From assembly GCF_000772935.1 (NCBI RefSeq), contig NZ_JPVR01000055.1, positions 1 through 54,233 of the forward strand: 54,233 bases of DNA, read 5' to 3'. This DNA is from Lysinibacillus boronitolerans JCM 21713 = 10a = NBRC 103108 (GTDB taxonomy: Bacteria; Bacillota; Bacilli; Bacillales_A; Planococcaceae). The notes beneath the pieces were generated by a model. That model made no database searches. It was not told the DNA's origin and saw only the letters and a list, made by a program, of their open reading frames with translations. Shown here one piece after another: positions 8,716-18,089 of the stretch (position 1 is the stretch's first letter; every line of letters begins with the position of its first letter). Position numbers and translations under genes: made by a program.

Positions 8716-9540
8716 ATGAATCCAAAAGATCTAACTGTCATTGAGCATATAGAAGAATTAAGAAAACGGCTGTTCATTGTTGCCGTTTTCTTTGTTCTAG
8801 CTATGGCCGGCGCCTTTTTTGTCGCAAAGCCAATTGTTAAATATCTTCAAATTACTGGAGAATCCTATAATATAGAACTCCATGCATTTGATGTAGTAAC
8901 ACCGCTTTCAATTTATATTCAAGTTATATTTTTAATCTCTTTTATTGTTTCTTCGCCAATTTTAATGTATCAATTGTGGGCATTTATAAGTCCAGGACTA
9001 AGGGACATAGAACGAAAAGCAACCTTAAAGTATATTCCGTATTCGTTTTTATTATTTTTAGCAGGGCTGTCCTTTTCTTTCTTTTACTTATTTCCTTATG
9101 TCATAAAATTTATGATGGGTTTATCGAATGAATTAGACATACAGCCAACAATTGGCATAAAAGAGTATTTTTCATTTTTATTTAGACTTACAATTCCATT
9201 TGGTTTCCTTTTCCAATTGCCGATTGTAGTACTATTCTTTTCACGTATTGGAATGTTAACTCCTGAAATACTAGTGCGTTTTCGAAAGTATTCCTATTTT
9301 GGTCTGTTTGTGTGTGCAGCTATAATTGCACCCCCGGAGTTGGCTTCGCATTTAATGGTATCAATACCATTGTTTATGCTATATGAAATAAGCATTATGA
9401 TTTCACGTATTGGCTATAAAAAATACTTGCAATCAGAAGAAATGAGATTAAAAGAAGAGCAGGAAGCTGAACAAAAGCGCCAGATTGAAGAGGCACTTGA
9501 GTTACAACGGAAACAAATTGAAGAATTAAAAAAACAATAA
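8716..9540 (+). CDS. tatC: TatC, twin-arginine translocase receptor subunit
   Basis: TatC recognises twin-arginine signal peptides and works with TatA. The 274-residue protein opens with the family motif IEHIEELRKRL, carries six hydrophobic segments, and keeps the conserved SPILMYQLWAFISPGL region near residue 80. The tail (about 235-274) is a Glu/Gln/Lys-rich coiled coil, longer than in many homologues. GAGG lies just before the ATG. It is the second gene of the tat operon and is followed by a terminator. Confidence 0.95.
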   Translation: MNPKDLTVIEHIEELRKRLFIVAVFFVLAMAGAFFVAKPIVKYLQITGESYNIELHAFDVVTPLSIYIQVIFLISFIVSSPILMYQLWAFISPGLRDIERKATLKYIPYSFLLFLAGLSFSFFYLFPYVIKFMMGLSNELDIQPTIGIKEYFSFLFRLTIPFGFLFQLPIVVLFFSRIGMLTPEILVRFRKYSYFGLFVCAAIIAPPELASHLMVSIPLFMLYEISIMISRIGYKKYLQSEEMRLKEEQEAEQKRQIEEALELQRKQIEELKKQ

Positions 9541-9560
9541 TCAATTTTAAAATTGAAGTA

Positions 9561-9600
9561 CACCCAAAAGTTAGCATGAAAATCTAACTTTTGGGTGTTT
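9561..9600 (+). terminator. Terminator of the tat operon
   Basis: A perfect 14-bp inverted repeat (9561-9574 with 9584-9597) followed by TTT. Confidence 0.85.
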
Positions 9601-9983
9601 GCTATGTCAAAGTATAGCAGTAAATTATAAGTAAGGAGAAAATATATTCAAGAAGTTCTTTCTTATTGATAAATTAGCCAAGAAGTATATTATTCCTAGT
9701 AATTAGTTAGAAGTATACAAAATAAAGTTTATTATGTTACATGCAAGCTTGATGTAAAACACTTTATAATTCAAACAGGCTTTTTACAAGATAATGTGGT
9801 TAATTTTCAAAAACTAACTATTATAAGTTAAGTATTTTAGTACACCTAATTTGAATTATGATGTGTAATTTAGAAATGTTATATTGTTTATCGCATTTGA
9901 CAGTAAATTTTCGATTATGTTCCCATCAATTATTAAGCAATTAGTTGTTTCTAGTTTTTCTTTTATTCTAAATTTATCCGTAA
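9601..9983. other. Gene-free AT-rich gap
   Basis: About 380 bases lie between the tat terminator and the terminator of the next minus-strand gene. I see no open frame with a start and ribosome binding site and no RNA gene. Confidence 0.4.
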
Positions 9984-10012
9984 AAAACTACACCTCCAAT
10001 TGAGGTGTAGTT
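9984..10012 (-). terminator. Terminator of the secreted protein gene
   Basis: A perfect 11-bp inverted repeat (9986-9996 with 10002-10012) is followed on the minus strand by a T run (9987 down to 9982). Confidence 0.8.
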
Positions 10013-10105
10013 CAAATACTAAATAGATTTTCTTTAAATTAGTACTTATTTTATAATACTAGAAAAGAGTAGAAATTCTCGATTAAAAATATGTGTACTT
10101 TTAAA

Positions 10106-10465
10106 CTATCTTGGATATAGCCACCCCTCATAAACGCCCACCTTAATGCGTTTTCCTGTGAAAATATCGTATGAATCTTCAATAGCTACTAAATTAAGTA
10201 CACCACTCCAATCGCCGTTTATATGAAATACTTGTTTTTCGACTGTTGAGAAAAGTGAGTAAGGTTTTCTAATTCCTGAAACCCATCTTTCGTGTACAGC
10301 ATAAGGAGTTATTTCTCCAGAGTTTTGTGAAATTTCACTATTATTTTCAGTACTTACATTATTAGTTTCATTATTCTCTATTTCTTCTGCTGAAGAAATT
10401 AGTGCTCCTGATAGAGTTACGGATAATCCTAGTAACACACCACTAATTATTTTTTTTGCTTGCAT
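10106..10465 (-). CDS. Small secreted protein of unknown function
   Basis: A 119-residue protein with a classical signal peptide (residues 1-26, lysines then a hydrophobic core, cleavage probably after SSA). An Asn/Glu/Ser-rich stretch (27-52) follows, which could be a propeptide or linker. The C-terminal 65 residues are compact and aromatic (several W, Y and F) and hold no cysteine. AGGAGG precedes the ATG. It is monocistronic with its own terminator, and a palindrome upstream may be an operator. I do not recognise the family; an extracellular peptide or toxin-like role is only a guess. Confidence 0.65.
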   Translation of the reverse strand: MQAKKIISGVLLGLSVTLSGALISSAEEIENNETNNVSTENNSEISQNSGEITPYAVHERWVSGIRKPYSLFSTVEKQVFHINGDWSGVLNLVAIEDSYDIFTGKRIKVGVYEGWLYPR

Positions 10466-10514
10466 ATTTAATACCTCCTATAATTAATCATTTAAAGCGC
10501 TATTAAAAGTAAGC

Positions 10515-10538
10515 TACACTCGAGTTAAATCAAGTGTA
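10515..10538. promoter_or_regulatory. Operator-like palindrome upstream of the secreted protein
   Basis: TACACTCGA and TCAAGTGTA form 9-base arms (one mismatch) around a 6-base centre, about 50 bases before the start codon. This has the form of a regulator site; the regulator is unknown. Confidence 0.35.
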
Positions 10539-10665
10539 ACATTCGCATTATGGCTAATCAATCATAATTTACAGAAAATTTGTATTTATGTTAATATTTT
10601 CTTTTTTTATCTCTCTATAAACTATAGAGTATTATCGGACTTTTACAAATTTTGTTTCCGAAATA

Positions 10666-10710
10666 AAAAATAGCAACAGATAACGAATAGTTTTCTGTTG
10701 CTATTTTTAA
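10666..10710 (-). terminator. Terminator of the CPBP protease gene
   Basis: A long A/T-flanked inverted repeat (10666-10680 with 10696-10709; core ATAGCAACAG/CTGTTGCTAT). On the minus strand it ends in a T run, downstream of the CPBP gene. Confidence 0.6.
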
Positions 10711-10850
10711 ATTGGGAAAGCTATTGTCTTTTTGTAATGGAGGCTATTTATACTGAAATCTAACATGATGTAATTAAATTACATTACATTAAATTGGTAC
10801 CTATACAATTTTGTCTATATTTTGTATTACCTTTTGGGCTTTACAAAAAT

Positions 10851-11615
10851 TTATTGCATTTTTTCTAGTTCTTGAAGAAACTTTTGCAATGGTTCCGCAT
10901 AGAATTGTACAAGTGTCACAAATCCATTAAGCATGACGTGTGCAATAATAGACGTCCAAATGCGCTTTGTTTTGTGATATAAAAAGGCGAAGATTAAACC
11001 ACAAATGGTATAAAGCAAGATATGTGAGAAGTCGAAGTGGATAATCGCAAAGAAAATGGCACTCACAATTGCTGCCACCCAGAAATTTGTTGTTTGGACA
11101 AGCGAGCCAAAGATCACTCTGCGAAAGACGAATTCTTCTAAAATGGGTCCAAATACAACAATTGCTAATATGGCAATGGGAGCCCCTTTAGCTATCGCAA
11201 CTATATCAGCAGTATTTTGAGAGCCTCCTTCAATACCGAAAACAGCCATCTCAATAGCTGCACCAATCATTTGCCCAAAGAAGACTAGGAAGAAGCCGAT
11301 GATTCCCCACACAATTGTAAGTGGTATTGTTTCTTTTTTTCCTTGATAAATGTTCCAGAAGGCCTTATCTCGAGATGTAAGGATTAAGCTTAAAATGAGC
11401 GCTACAGCAAAACTTAAGGCAATATACCAACCTTGAGTAATGGGAGCTGCTTGTTCAGAAGCTAAACCCGTTACCTTCATGATGAGCTTATGGAACGGTA
11501 AGAGCAACCATCTGCTAGAGATTTGCATCAAGATATAAATCAGCAAAACATACAGGGCTGTTTTTTTATGTTTCGTTACTTTTTGAGAATTAGTCACAGT
11601 CAAAATCCTTTCCAT
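10851..11615 (-). CDS. CPBP family intramembrane metalloprotease (YdiL-like)
   Basis: A 254-residue polytopic membrane protein of the CAAX protease/Abi (CPBP) family. Three family motifs are visible: EEFVFR (the EExxxR motif), FAIIHF and HVMLNG. They form an intramembrane active site. Family roles range from prenyl-protein cleavage to bacteriocin self-immunity; the substrate here is unknown. The position just before groES is that of ydiL in B. subtilis. The ATG at 11615 has a weak ribosome binding site; a GTG at 11597 has AAAGGA eight bases upstream and may be the real start. Confidence 0.88.
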   Translation of the reverse strand: MERILTVTNSQKVTKHKKTALYVLLIYILMQISSRWLLLPFHKLIMKVTGLASEQAAPITQGWYIALSFAVALILSLILTSRDKAFWNIYQGKKETIPLTIVWGIIGFFLVFFGQMIGAAIEMAVFGIEGGSQNTADIVAIAKGAPIAILAIVVFGPILEEFVFRRVIFGSLVQTTNFWVAAIVSAIFFAIIHFDFSHILLYTICGLIFAFLYHKTKRIWTSIIAHVMLNGFVTLVQFYAEPLQKFLQELEKMQ

Positions 11616-11679
11616 TCATATGCTTCTTTTCTATTGTAGAGGAATATGGAAAGAAAACAAAATTTTTCGAAGTTCTGAC

Positions 11680-11708
11680 TTGCAAAAAAAAGAGTGATTG
11701 ATTATCAT
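11680..11708 (+). promoter_or_regulatory. Promoter of groES-groEL
   Basis: TTGCAA (11680-11685), a 17-bp spacer and TATCAT (11703-11708) form a good sigma-A promoter, with CIRCE placed just downstream over the start of transcription. Confidence 0.7.
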
Positions 11709-11718
11709 AATAATTGTG

Positions 11719-11745
11719 TTAGCACTCATTGATATAGAGTGCTGA
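11719..11745. promoter_or_regulatory. CIRCE element (HrcA operator)
   Basis: TTAGCACTC, nine bases, GAGTGCTGA: a match to the CIRCE inverted repeat with one changed base in the right arm. HrcA binding here represses groES-groEL until heat or misfolded protein draws GroEL away. Confidence 0.95.
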
Positions 11746-11786
11746 TAAATATCAACAATTATTTAATTATTAGGAGGTTGTTTCAC

Positions 11787-12071
11787 TTGTTAAGACCACT
11801 AGGAGATCGTATTGTAATTGAACTAATCGAGGTAGAAGAAAAATCTGCATTCGGTATTGTACTACCTGACTCTGCAAAAGAAAAACCACAAGAAGGTAAA
11901 GTAGTAGCAGTTGGGACAGGTCGTGTATTAGAGAACGGGCAACGTGTAGAGCTTGACGTTAAAGTTGACGACCGCATTATTTTCTCTAAATACGCTGGCA
12001 CAGAAGTTAAATTTGAAGGTAATGAATACCTAATTTTACGCGAAAGCGATATACTTGCAATTATTGAATAA
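11787..12071 (+). CDS. groES: GroES co-chaperonin
   Basis: A 94-residue GroES that forms the heptameric lid of the GroEL chamber. The sequence [11 protein letters not shown] at the start, the mobile loop region around 17-32 and the roof (about 45-60) are in place. The start is a TTG at 11787, set by AGGAGG at 11772-11777; upstream in-frame GTG codons lie inside CIRCE and are not starts. It is the first gene of the HrcA-controlled operon. Confidence 0.97.
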   Translation: MLRPLGDRIVIELIEVEEKSAFGIVLPDSAKEKPQEGKVVAVGTGRVLENGQRVELDVKVDDRIIFSKYAGTEVKFEGNEYLILRESDILAIIE

Positions 12072-12084
12072 GAACATTAAACGC

Positions 12085-12100
12085 ACCTTACGTAAGGTGG
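12085..12100. other. Perfect 16-bp palindrome between groES and groEL
   Basis: CACCTTACGTAAGGTG is self-complementary and has no T run, so it is not a terminator. In RNA it could form a small hairpin that helps set the ratio or stability of the two messages. Function inferred only. Confidence 0.4.
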
Positions 12101-12194
12101 ATGCTTATTGTCTGCAAAACAAATGTGACAATAAGGTGAAATTGATATAAATATATTGAAGAAGCTTAACGAATATTCCATTTCAGGAGGGTAA

Positions 12195-13832
<1,638 letters not shown>

Positions 13833-13922
13833 TTAATATCTCTAAAACATTGATATATCAACGGTTCAAGAGGTTAAAAACATCACTTAAAGCGAAAAAC
13901 TAACGAAAAACAAACATTTTTT
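13833..13922. other. Host-prophage junction (left attachment region)
   Basis: This 90-bp gap separates the host gene groEL from the inward-facing phage integrase, so the left attachment site should lie in it or at the 3' end of groEL. It holds a perfect palindrome TTGATATATCAA (13849-13860). The core cannot be defined because the right attachment site is outside the window. Confidence 0.55.
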
Positions 13923-15137
13923 CTAAAAAAGATTAGAATTAATGTTATGGAGGATGTTTCCGAAAGTGCTTGTCATTTTCTCGGAGGCATCCTTTTTCAT
14001 TTTGTTAGTAACATGTGTATAAATTTTTAATGTTGTCTGCATGTCATCATGTCCCACTCGCTCCATAATCGTATTCAAATCTACACCAGCTTCGGTTAGC
14101 ATACTAATATGAGTGTGACGGAAAATATGTGGAGTTGCATCTTTTTTAATGTTAGTGTGTTCTAACAATCTAGCCATTCGATTAATAATCGTTTTTTGGA
14201 TATATGGATACCCATTAATGCGACAAAAAACAAAGTTTCCATCGTGATATTCATTCAATTCTTCCTGACGATACCTAGATGTGACTTTCAATTGCCGTTT
14301 GCGATGTGATTTTAATAAATCCATTATGCTTTTCTCCACTTCAATAGTTCTTATTGATCCATCCGTTTTTGGTGGAGTTAACTCATACTTTCGCATATTA
14401 TTATCTTCGTTATATAGAGTTTTTGTAATTCGAATTGTATTATTTCTAAAATCTATATCTGACCATTTCAAAGCACATAATTCCCCAGATCTCATACCAG
14501 TAAAAGCTAATAAATAAAAACGTTCTATGTCTAGGTCCAAACCGTGATTAGTGACAGCATTTAAAAAAGATTCCACTTCATCACTAGTTAAATAACCTTC
14601 TTCGATTGTTTCTGTCTCGATTTCTTCAACTGTCCTGCGTTTTTTCGGAACAATGGCACCAGTAGCTGGATTATCTTTAATCAATCTATCTTTGACAGCG
14701 TATTTAAAAATCATGCTGGCACAGACATGCACACCTGAAACCGTGTTACGTGCATATTCTTGAGATATTTTATTTAATAATTTTTGATATTTTGAGTGAG
14801 TAATATCTATGATTGGCATTTTAGCAATGTGCTTATTTAAAATTTTTATTTCCTTTTCTCTAATTCTAACAGTGCCTCTCTTAACACCAGTTAATTCATA
14901 AGTTTCAATCCATTCTTCGGCAAGTTTGTCGAAAGTCATACTTTGGCCAACACGTTGATCTATCCCATCTTTTTGTAATGAGTAGATAGCATCGTTAACT
15001 CGATTCATCGCCTCTTTTTTTGATTTGCCTCTACGAGATATTTGATTTCGCTTACCAGTTGCTGGGTCAGGTGGTCCATCAGCAACACAGACCCAACGTT
15101 TTTGACCAGATTTTAATTTTATTTCCTCGCAAAACAT
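13923..15137 (-). CDS. int: Phage integrase, tyrosine recombinase
   Basis: A 404-residue tyrosine recombinase that inserts and excises the prophage. The N-terminal arm-binding domain (about 1-60), a SAM-like core-binding domain (about 65-165) and the catalytic domain are all present. The catalytic set is visible: R216 (TGMRSGE), K257, H337 and R340 (HIFRHTH), H363 (GHDD), Y373 (IYTH). I start at the ATG at 15137 because GGAGG lies seven bases before it; the ATGs at 15152 and 15143 overlap or crowd that site. A half-match to the phage operator lies at about 15178 upstream, so CI-like control is possible. Confidence 0.95.
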   Translation of the reverse strand: MFCEEIKLKSGQKRWVCVADGPPDPATGKRNQISRRGKSKKEAMNRVNDAIYSLQKDGIDQRVGQSMTFDKLAEEWIETYELTGVKRGTVRIREKEIKILNKHIAKMPIIDITHSKYQKLLNKISQEYARNTVSGVHVCASMIFKYAVKDRLIKDNPATGAIVPKKRRTVEEIETETIEEGYLTSDEVESFLNAVTNHGLDLDIERFYLLAFTGMRSGELCALKWSDIDFRNNTIRITKTLYNEDNNMRKYELTPPKTDGSIRTIEVEKSIMDLLKSHRKRQLKVTSRYRQEELNEYHDGNFVFCRINGYPYIQKTIINRMARLLEHTNIKKDATPHIFRHTHISMLTEAGVDLNTIMERVGHDDMQTTLKIYTHVTNKMKKDASEKMTSTFGNILHNINSNLF

Positions 15138-15243
15138 TTTCATTCCTCCCATATTCAGTATTGCAATAAGAATATATGTTCTATTTAAGGTTATAAAAAA
15201 AACCTCATTAAAAAGTGGTTAGGTAATAAGTATTAAATTGTTA

Positions 15244-15717
15244 TTAACCGTATCTTCTATATTTTGTGTAGATAACCAACTCTTCCGCATCAGGCAGTTG
15301 TAATCTGAAATCAATCATTTCAATTGTAACATCAAAATATTCTGCAAGTACCCAATTGGTCCAATGTTTTTCTTGTAAAATTGCTATTCGCAAGTACTCT
15401 ATAGGAATTAGAGTTTCAGTTGCCCACCTCATGGCTTTGTATTCTACTTTACCGACACTAAGTCGTTCATGATAATTCATTCGGGAATTAGCAATATTAT
15501 TTCCTACAGTTGTAAAGTGATGACCTAGTTCTTCTGCTAAAATACATCTATACAAAGGAGAATCATATCTAATTCTATTTGCAATACCGATAGTAGGGGG
15601 GAGACCTGGTTCGAAGAAATAAACAGCATCTAATGGTTTGGGGAAATCCCAATGTTCAATTACTATACCCTCACCTAAAGCAATATCACATAATTTATAT
15701 GTATCAACAATTGGCAT
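15244..15717 (-). CDS. ImmA/IrrE-like peptidase (M78 family)
   Basis: A 157-residue protein of the ImmA/IrrE type. In ICEBs1 and related prophages ImmA cleaves the repressor on DNA damage and so starts induction. It lies just downstream of the CI-like repressor, the usual pairing. The expected HExxH site appears as AEELGHH: the second His and the Glu are kept, but the first His is Glu. A downstream E-Y-K-A-M-R-W-A motif fits the third ligand. Similar EELGHH variants are common in this group, so activity remains uncertain. Confidence 0.8.
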   Translation of the reverse strand: MPIVDTYKLCDIALGEGIVIEHWDFPKPLDAVYFFEPGLPPTIGIANRIRYDSPLYRCILAEELGHHFTTVGNNIANSRMNYHERLSVGKVEYKAMRWATETLIPIEYLRIAILQEKHWTNWVLAEYFDVTIEMIDFRLQLPDAEELVIYTKYRRYG

Positions 15718-15732
15718 TAAACATTCCCCACT

Positions 15733-16077
15733 TTACTCTTTGTTTCCATATTTCGATCTTATAAATTCTTTAAAAGTTTCAAGCTCTTTTACAGCTTCTT
15801 CTGGTAAATCTTCTAAAAAATTGTCAGACCTATGTGCTGCTAGTTCTCCTTGATTTTTAATGTTTGTTCTTCCTAAAAGATAATCTGAGGAAACCCCGAA
15901 AAAGTCAGCAATTATAATTACCGTATCAAGTGGTGGAATCTTTGTTCCATTTTCATAAGCTGTGTAAGTAGTTCTTGCAACTCCTATTTTGTTGGCAACA
16001 AAAGCTTGAGTGTAATTAGGATTCGTTTTTTTTAAATCTTCCCTGCATTTTTTTAACCGTTGAGCAAATACATCCAT
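15733..16077 (-). CDS. CI-like phage repressor, XRE family
   Basis: A 114-residue protein with an N-terminal XRE helix-turn-helix (about 8-62: YTQAFVANKIGVARTTYTAYENG) and a short C-terminal tail. It is the probable lysogeny repressor, binding the GTTCC-N5-GGAAC sites in the divergent gap upstream. It lacks a LexA-like peptidase domain, so inactivation would depend on the neighbouring ImmA-like protein. AAAGGAG precedes the ATG. Confidence 0.88.
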   Translation of the reverse strand: MDVFAQRLKKCREDLKKTNPNYTQAFVANKIGVARTTYTAYENGTKIPPLDTVIIIADFFGVSSDYLLGRTNIKNQGELAAHRSDNFLEDLPEEAVKELETFKEFIRSKYGNKE

Positions 16078-16129
16078 TAAAATATCTCCTTTCTATAAGA
16101 TAATAAATACGTTTCCTCTAATAATATAT

Positions 16130-16245
16130 GTTCCTGTGGGTAACTTCTATATATGTTCCTAATAGTGTAATTATTTTTAAAAAACTAGTTGACATGTTCC
16201 TTTAGGTAACTTATTATAAGTTTATAAGATGTTCCTTAAAGGAAC
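16130..16245. promoter_or_regulatory. Operator array of the lysogeny switch
   Basis: Four 15-bp sites lie in the divergent gap: GTTCCTGTGGGTAAC (16130-16144), GTTCCTAATAGTGTA (16155-16169), GTTCCTTTAGGTAAC (16196-16210) and the perfect palindrome GTTCCTTAAAGGAAC (16231-16245). The third sits inside the rightward promoter spacer and the fourth over the message start, so binding would block early transcription. A fifth copy lies inside the Cro-like gene. Confidence 0.8.
16189..16217 (+). promoter_or_regulatory. Rightward early promoter (PR-like)
   Basis: TTGACA (16189-16194), a 17-bp spacer and TATTAT (16212-16217). One operator lies within the spacer and another just downstream. Confidence 0.8.
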
Positions 16246-16260
16246 GAAAGGAGGTTTCAA

Positions 16261-16482
16261 ATGAGATATTGGCTAAAAGAAATACGTGTCTCTAAAAGGA
16301 AAACTCAATTTGAAATAGCTGATTCTTCTGGTATATCTCGAAGTTACTATACAAAAATTGAGTTAGGAATCAAGACTCCTACTGTCGATGTAGCAAAGAA
16401 GATAGCTGCTACTCTAGGGTTTGATTGGACAATTTTTTTTGAAGATAAATGTTCTTTAAAGGAACATAAAAAGGCTATTTAA
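16261..16482 (+). CDS. Cro-like regulator, XRE family
   Basis: A 73-residue protein that is almost entirely an XRE helix-turn-helix (TQFEIADSSGISRSYYTKIELG). As first gene of the rightward early operon, facing the CI-like repressor, it is the likely Cro counterpart. AAAGGAGG precedes the ATG. Its 3' end contains an operator copy (16451-16465). Confidence 0.85.
   Translation: MRYWLKEIRVSKRKTQFEIADSSGISRSYYTKIELGIKTPTVDVAKKIAATLGFDWTIFFEDKCSLKEHKKAI
16451..16465. promoter_or_regulatory. Distal operator inside the Cro-like gene
   Basis: GTTCTTTAAAGGAAC differs by one base from the perfect palindromic site at 16231. It lies 220 bp away within coding sequence, which would allow looping between repressor-bound sites. 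Confidence 0.6.
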
Positions 16483-16543
16483 CTTTTAAATCTAGCAAAT
16501 CAATTAATAGGCTTTTACTCTACCAAATCAAGGAGGTTCTATT

Positions 16544-17275
16544 ATGAATCAATTAGTTTTCATTCAAGACAATCAAGTAATAACAGACAGCTTAACAATC
16601 GCTGGCATGTTCGGGAAAGGTCATGACAATGTTTTGAGAGACATTCGCAAACAAATCGAATTTGCAGGTGAAGAATTTTCACTCCTCAATTTTGAGGAAT
16701 CAAATTACGAAAGTAGAGGCAAACAATATCCGAAGTTCAATTTAACAGAAGAAGCCTTTGCACTCGTAGTTTTCAGCTACAACACGAAAGAAGCTGTGCA
16801 AACAAAAATTAAATTCATCCAAGAATTTAAAAGGATGAAAGAATTTATTCAAAAACAAGAACAACAAGGACAAGATCCAGTAGAACTAGCACTACAAGCT
16901 TCACTCAAAAACTATCAAGAGATTAAAACAATCAAAGGCGAAGTCATTGAAGTGAAAGAGACTGTGCAAACACTGGTTGATACTATGCGAATCGATGGTA
17001 ACCAAGAAGCTCAAATCAGAAAACGAGCAAATGAAGCTGTAATGGAAGCAGTAGGCGGGAAAGATGCTAATGCTTATAAACAACTAAGTAAACAAGTATT
17101 TTCAGCCTTTTGGCGTGACTTTAAAAACCATTTCCAAATACCTCGTTATGGTGATTTACCAAGATCGCGATTTGCAGAAGGTATTAAATTTATTTCAATG
17201 TGGCAGCCAAATACGTCATTACGAATGGATATCACAACATGTAACGGTCAAGGACAATTAAAACTAGTTCAATAA
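16544..17275 (+). CDS. Rha/ORF6C-type phage antirepressor
   Basis: A 243-residue protein with an N-terminal pRha domain (about 10-95: VITDSLTIAGMFGKGHDNVLRDIRK... FNLTEEAFALVVF) and a C-terminal ORF6C-like domain (about 125-240). Such proteins regulate phage development, often by opposing the repressor. AAGGAGG precedes the ATG. The linker (about 95-125) is Gln/Glu-rich and probably helical. Confidence 0.85.
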   Translation: MNQLVFIQDNQVITDSLTIAGMFGKGHDNVLRDIRKQIEFAGEEFSLLNFEESNYESRGKQYPKFNLTEEAFALVVFSYNTKEAVQTKIKFIQEFKRMKEFIQKQEQQGQDPVELALQASLKNYQEIKTIKGEVIEVKETVQTLVDTMRIDGNQEAQIRKRANEAVMEAVGGKDANAYKQLSKQVFSAFWRDFKNHFQIPRYGDLPRSRFAEGIKFISMWQPNTSLRMDITTCNGQGQLKLVQ

Positions 17276-17289
17276 AGGAGGTTTTCCTA

Positions 17290-17631
17290 TTGAGTATAAA
17301 AGAGCAAGTTCAAAACATTGAATCCGCTGAATTTGATTTATTTGAACAAAAGTTATCACTTGCTATTGAAAAAGCGTATTTGAGAGGCGTAGCTGATGGA
17401 CAAACAAAATTCGCATTAAAGCCTCTATTAACAAGAAAACAATTTATGGAATTAGTAGATATCGGTGAAACAAAATGTGCCGAATTATTCAATCGTAGGG
17501 ACTTCCCAGTTAATAGAGAATTTGGTCACCCAAGAGTACCTACAAAATTATTATTTGAATGGATTTATGCAAATACCGATTGGGTGCGGGCAAATGCACC
17601 CAAGGCAATGCAACTGGTTAAAGCAATTTAA
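17290..17631 (+). CDS. Excisionase-like DNA-binding protein
   Basis: A 113-residue protein starting at TTG 17290 behind AAAGGAGG. The C-terminal half (LLTRKQFMELVDIGETKCAELFNRRDFPV... PTKLLFEWIYAN) has the layout of a winged-helix excisionase/MerR-like domain. A role in excision or early gene control fits its place after the antirepressor. Assigned by pattern, not by a named family. Confidence 0.6.
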   Translation: MSIKEQVQNIESAEFDLFEQKLSLAIEKAYLRGVADGQTKFALKPLLTRKQFMELVDIGETKCAELFNRRDFPVNREFGHPRVPTKLLFEWIYANTDWVRANAPKAMQLVKAI

Positions 17632-17636
17632 TAGGA

Positions 17637-17713
17637 GAGGCCAGGGCAAATGGCCTCAATCAAACTACCAATCTAGTAGAAATCATAAGAGGTTGGGGCA
17701 AACAACCTCTTAT
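17637..17713 (+). other. Twin hairpins sharing the loop GGGCAAA
   Basis: Two perfect hairpins lie in this short gap. The first has 7-bp arms (17637-17643 with 17651-17657), the second 11-bp arms (17685-17695 with 17703-17713). Stems differ, but both loops read GGGCAAA. Neither ends in a T run, so they are not terminators. This suggests an RNA element recognised through its loop. Confidence 0.5.
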
Positions 17714-17753
17714 CACTATATTAAGTTAACTTGATAGAAATTGGTAATCCAAT

Positions 17754-17769
17754 ATGGACTATAGTCCAT
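17754..17769. promoter_or_regulatory. Palindromic operator upstream of the second XRE gene
   Basis: ATGGACTATAGTCCAT is a perfect 16-bp palindrome 26 bases before the next start codon, a natural site for autoregulation by the XRE protein it precedes. Confidence 0.5.
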
Positions 17770-17795
17770 TATAGACTGATGGAAGGAATGAAATT

Positions 17796-18089
17796 ATGAG
17801 CGCTTTGAGCTTTGATTTTAAGAAAATACTAAAGAAATTTCGTGAAAATGCCAAGATCACTCAAGAAGAGATGGCAGATGAACTTAATATAACGCAATCA
17901 CATGTAAGCAAATATGAACGTGGTCGCAAGGTGATCGATTTAGAAACATTTATTAGGTGGGCTCAAGTAACGAATAGCGAGGTACAAGCTGCTGCTATCT
18001 TATTTGGAACAGATGTATGTGCTCAAGCAGCACAATTAATGACACTGGTGCCAGCTTTCACAGGAGGCTTATTCAATTGGATGCTTTAG
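17796..18089 (+). CDS. XRE family transcriptional regulator
   Basis: A 97-residue protein with a canonical helix-turn-helix (about 10-65: ITQEEMADELNITQSHVSKYERG). The tail (about 66-97) is hydrophobic. GGAAGGAATG gives the ribosome binding site. The perfect palindrome upstream suggests it controls its own gene. Target genes unknown. Confidence 0.82.
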   Translation: MSALSFDFKKILKKFRENAKITQEEMADELNITQSHVSKYERGRKVIDLETFIRWAQVTNSEVQAAAILFGTDVCAQAAQLMTLVPAFTGGLFNWML

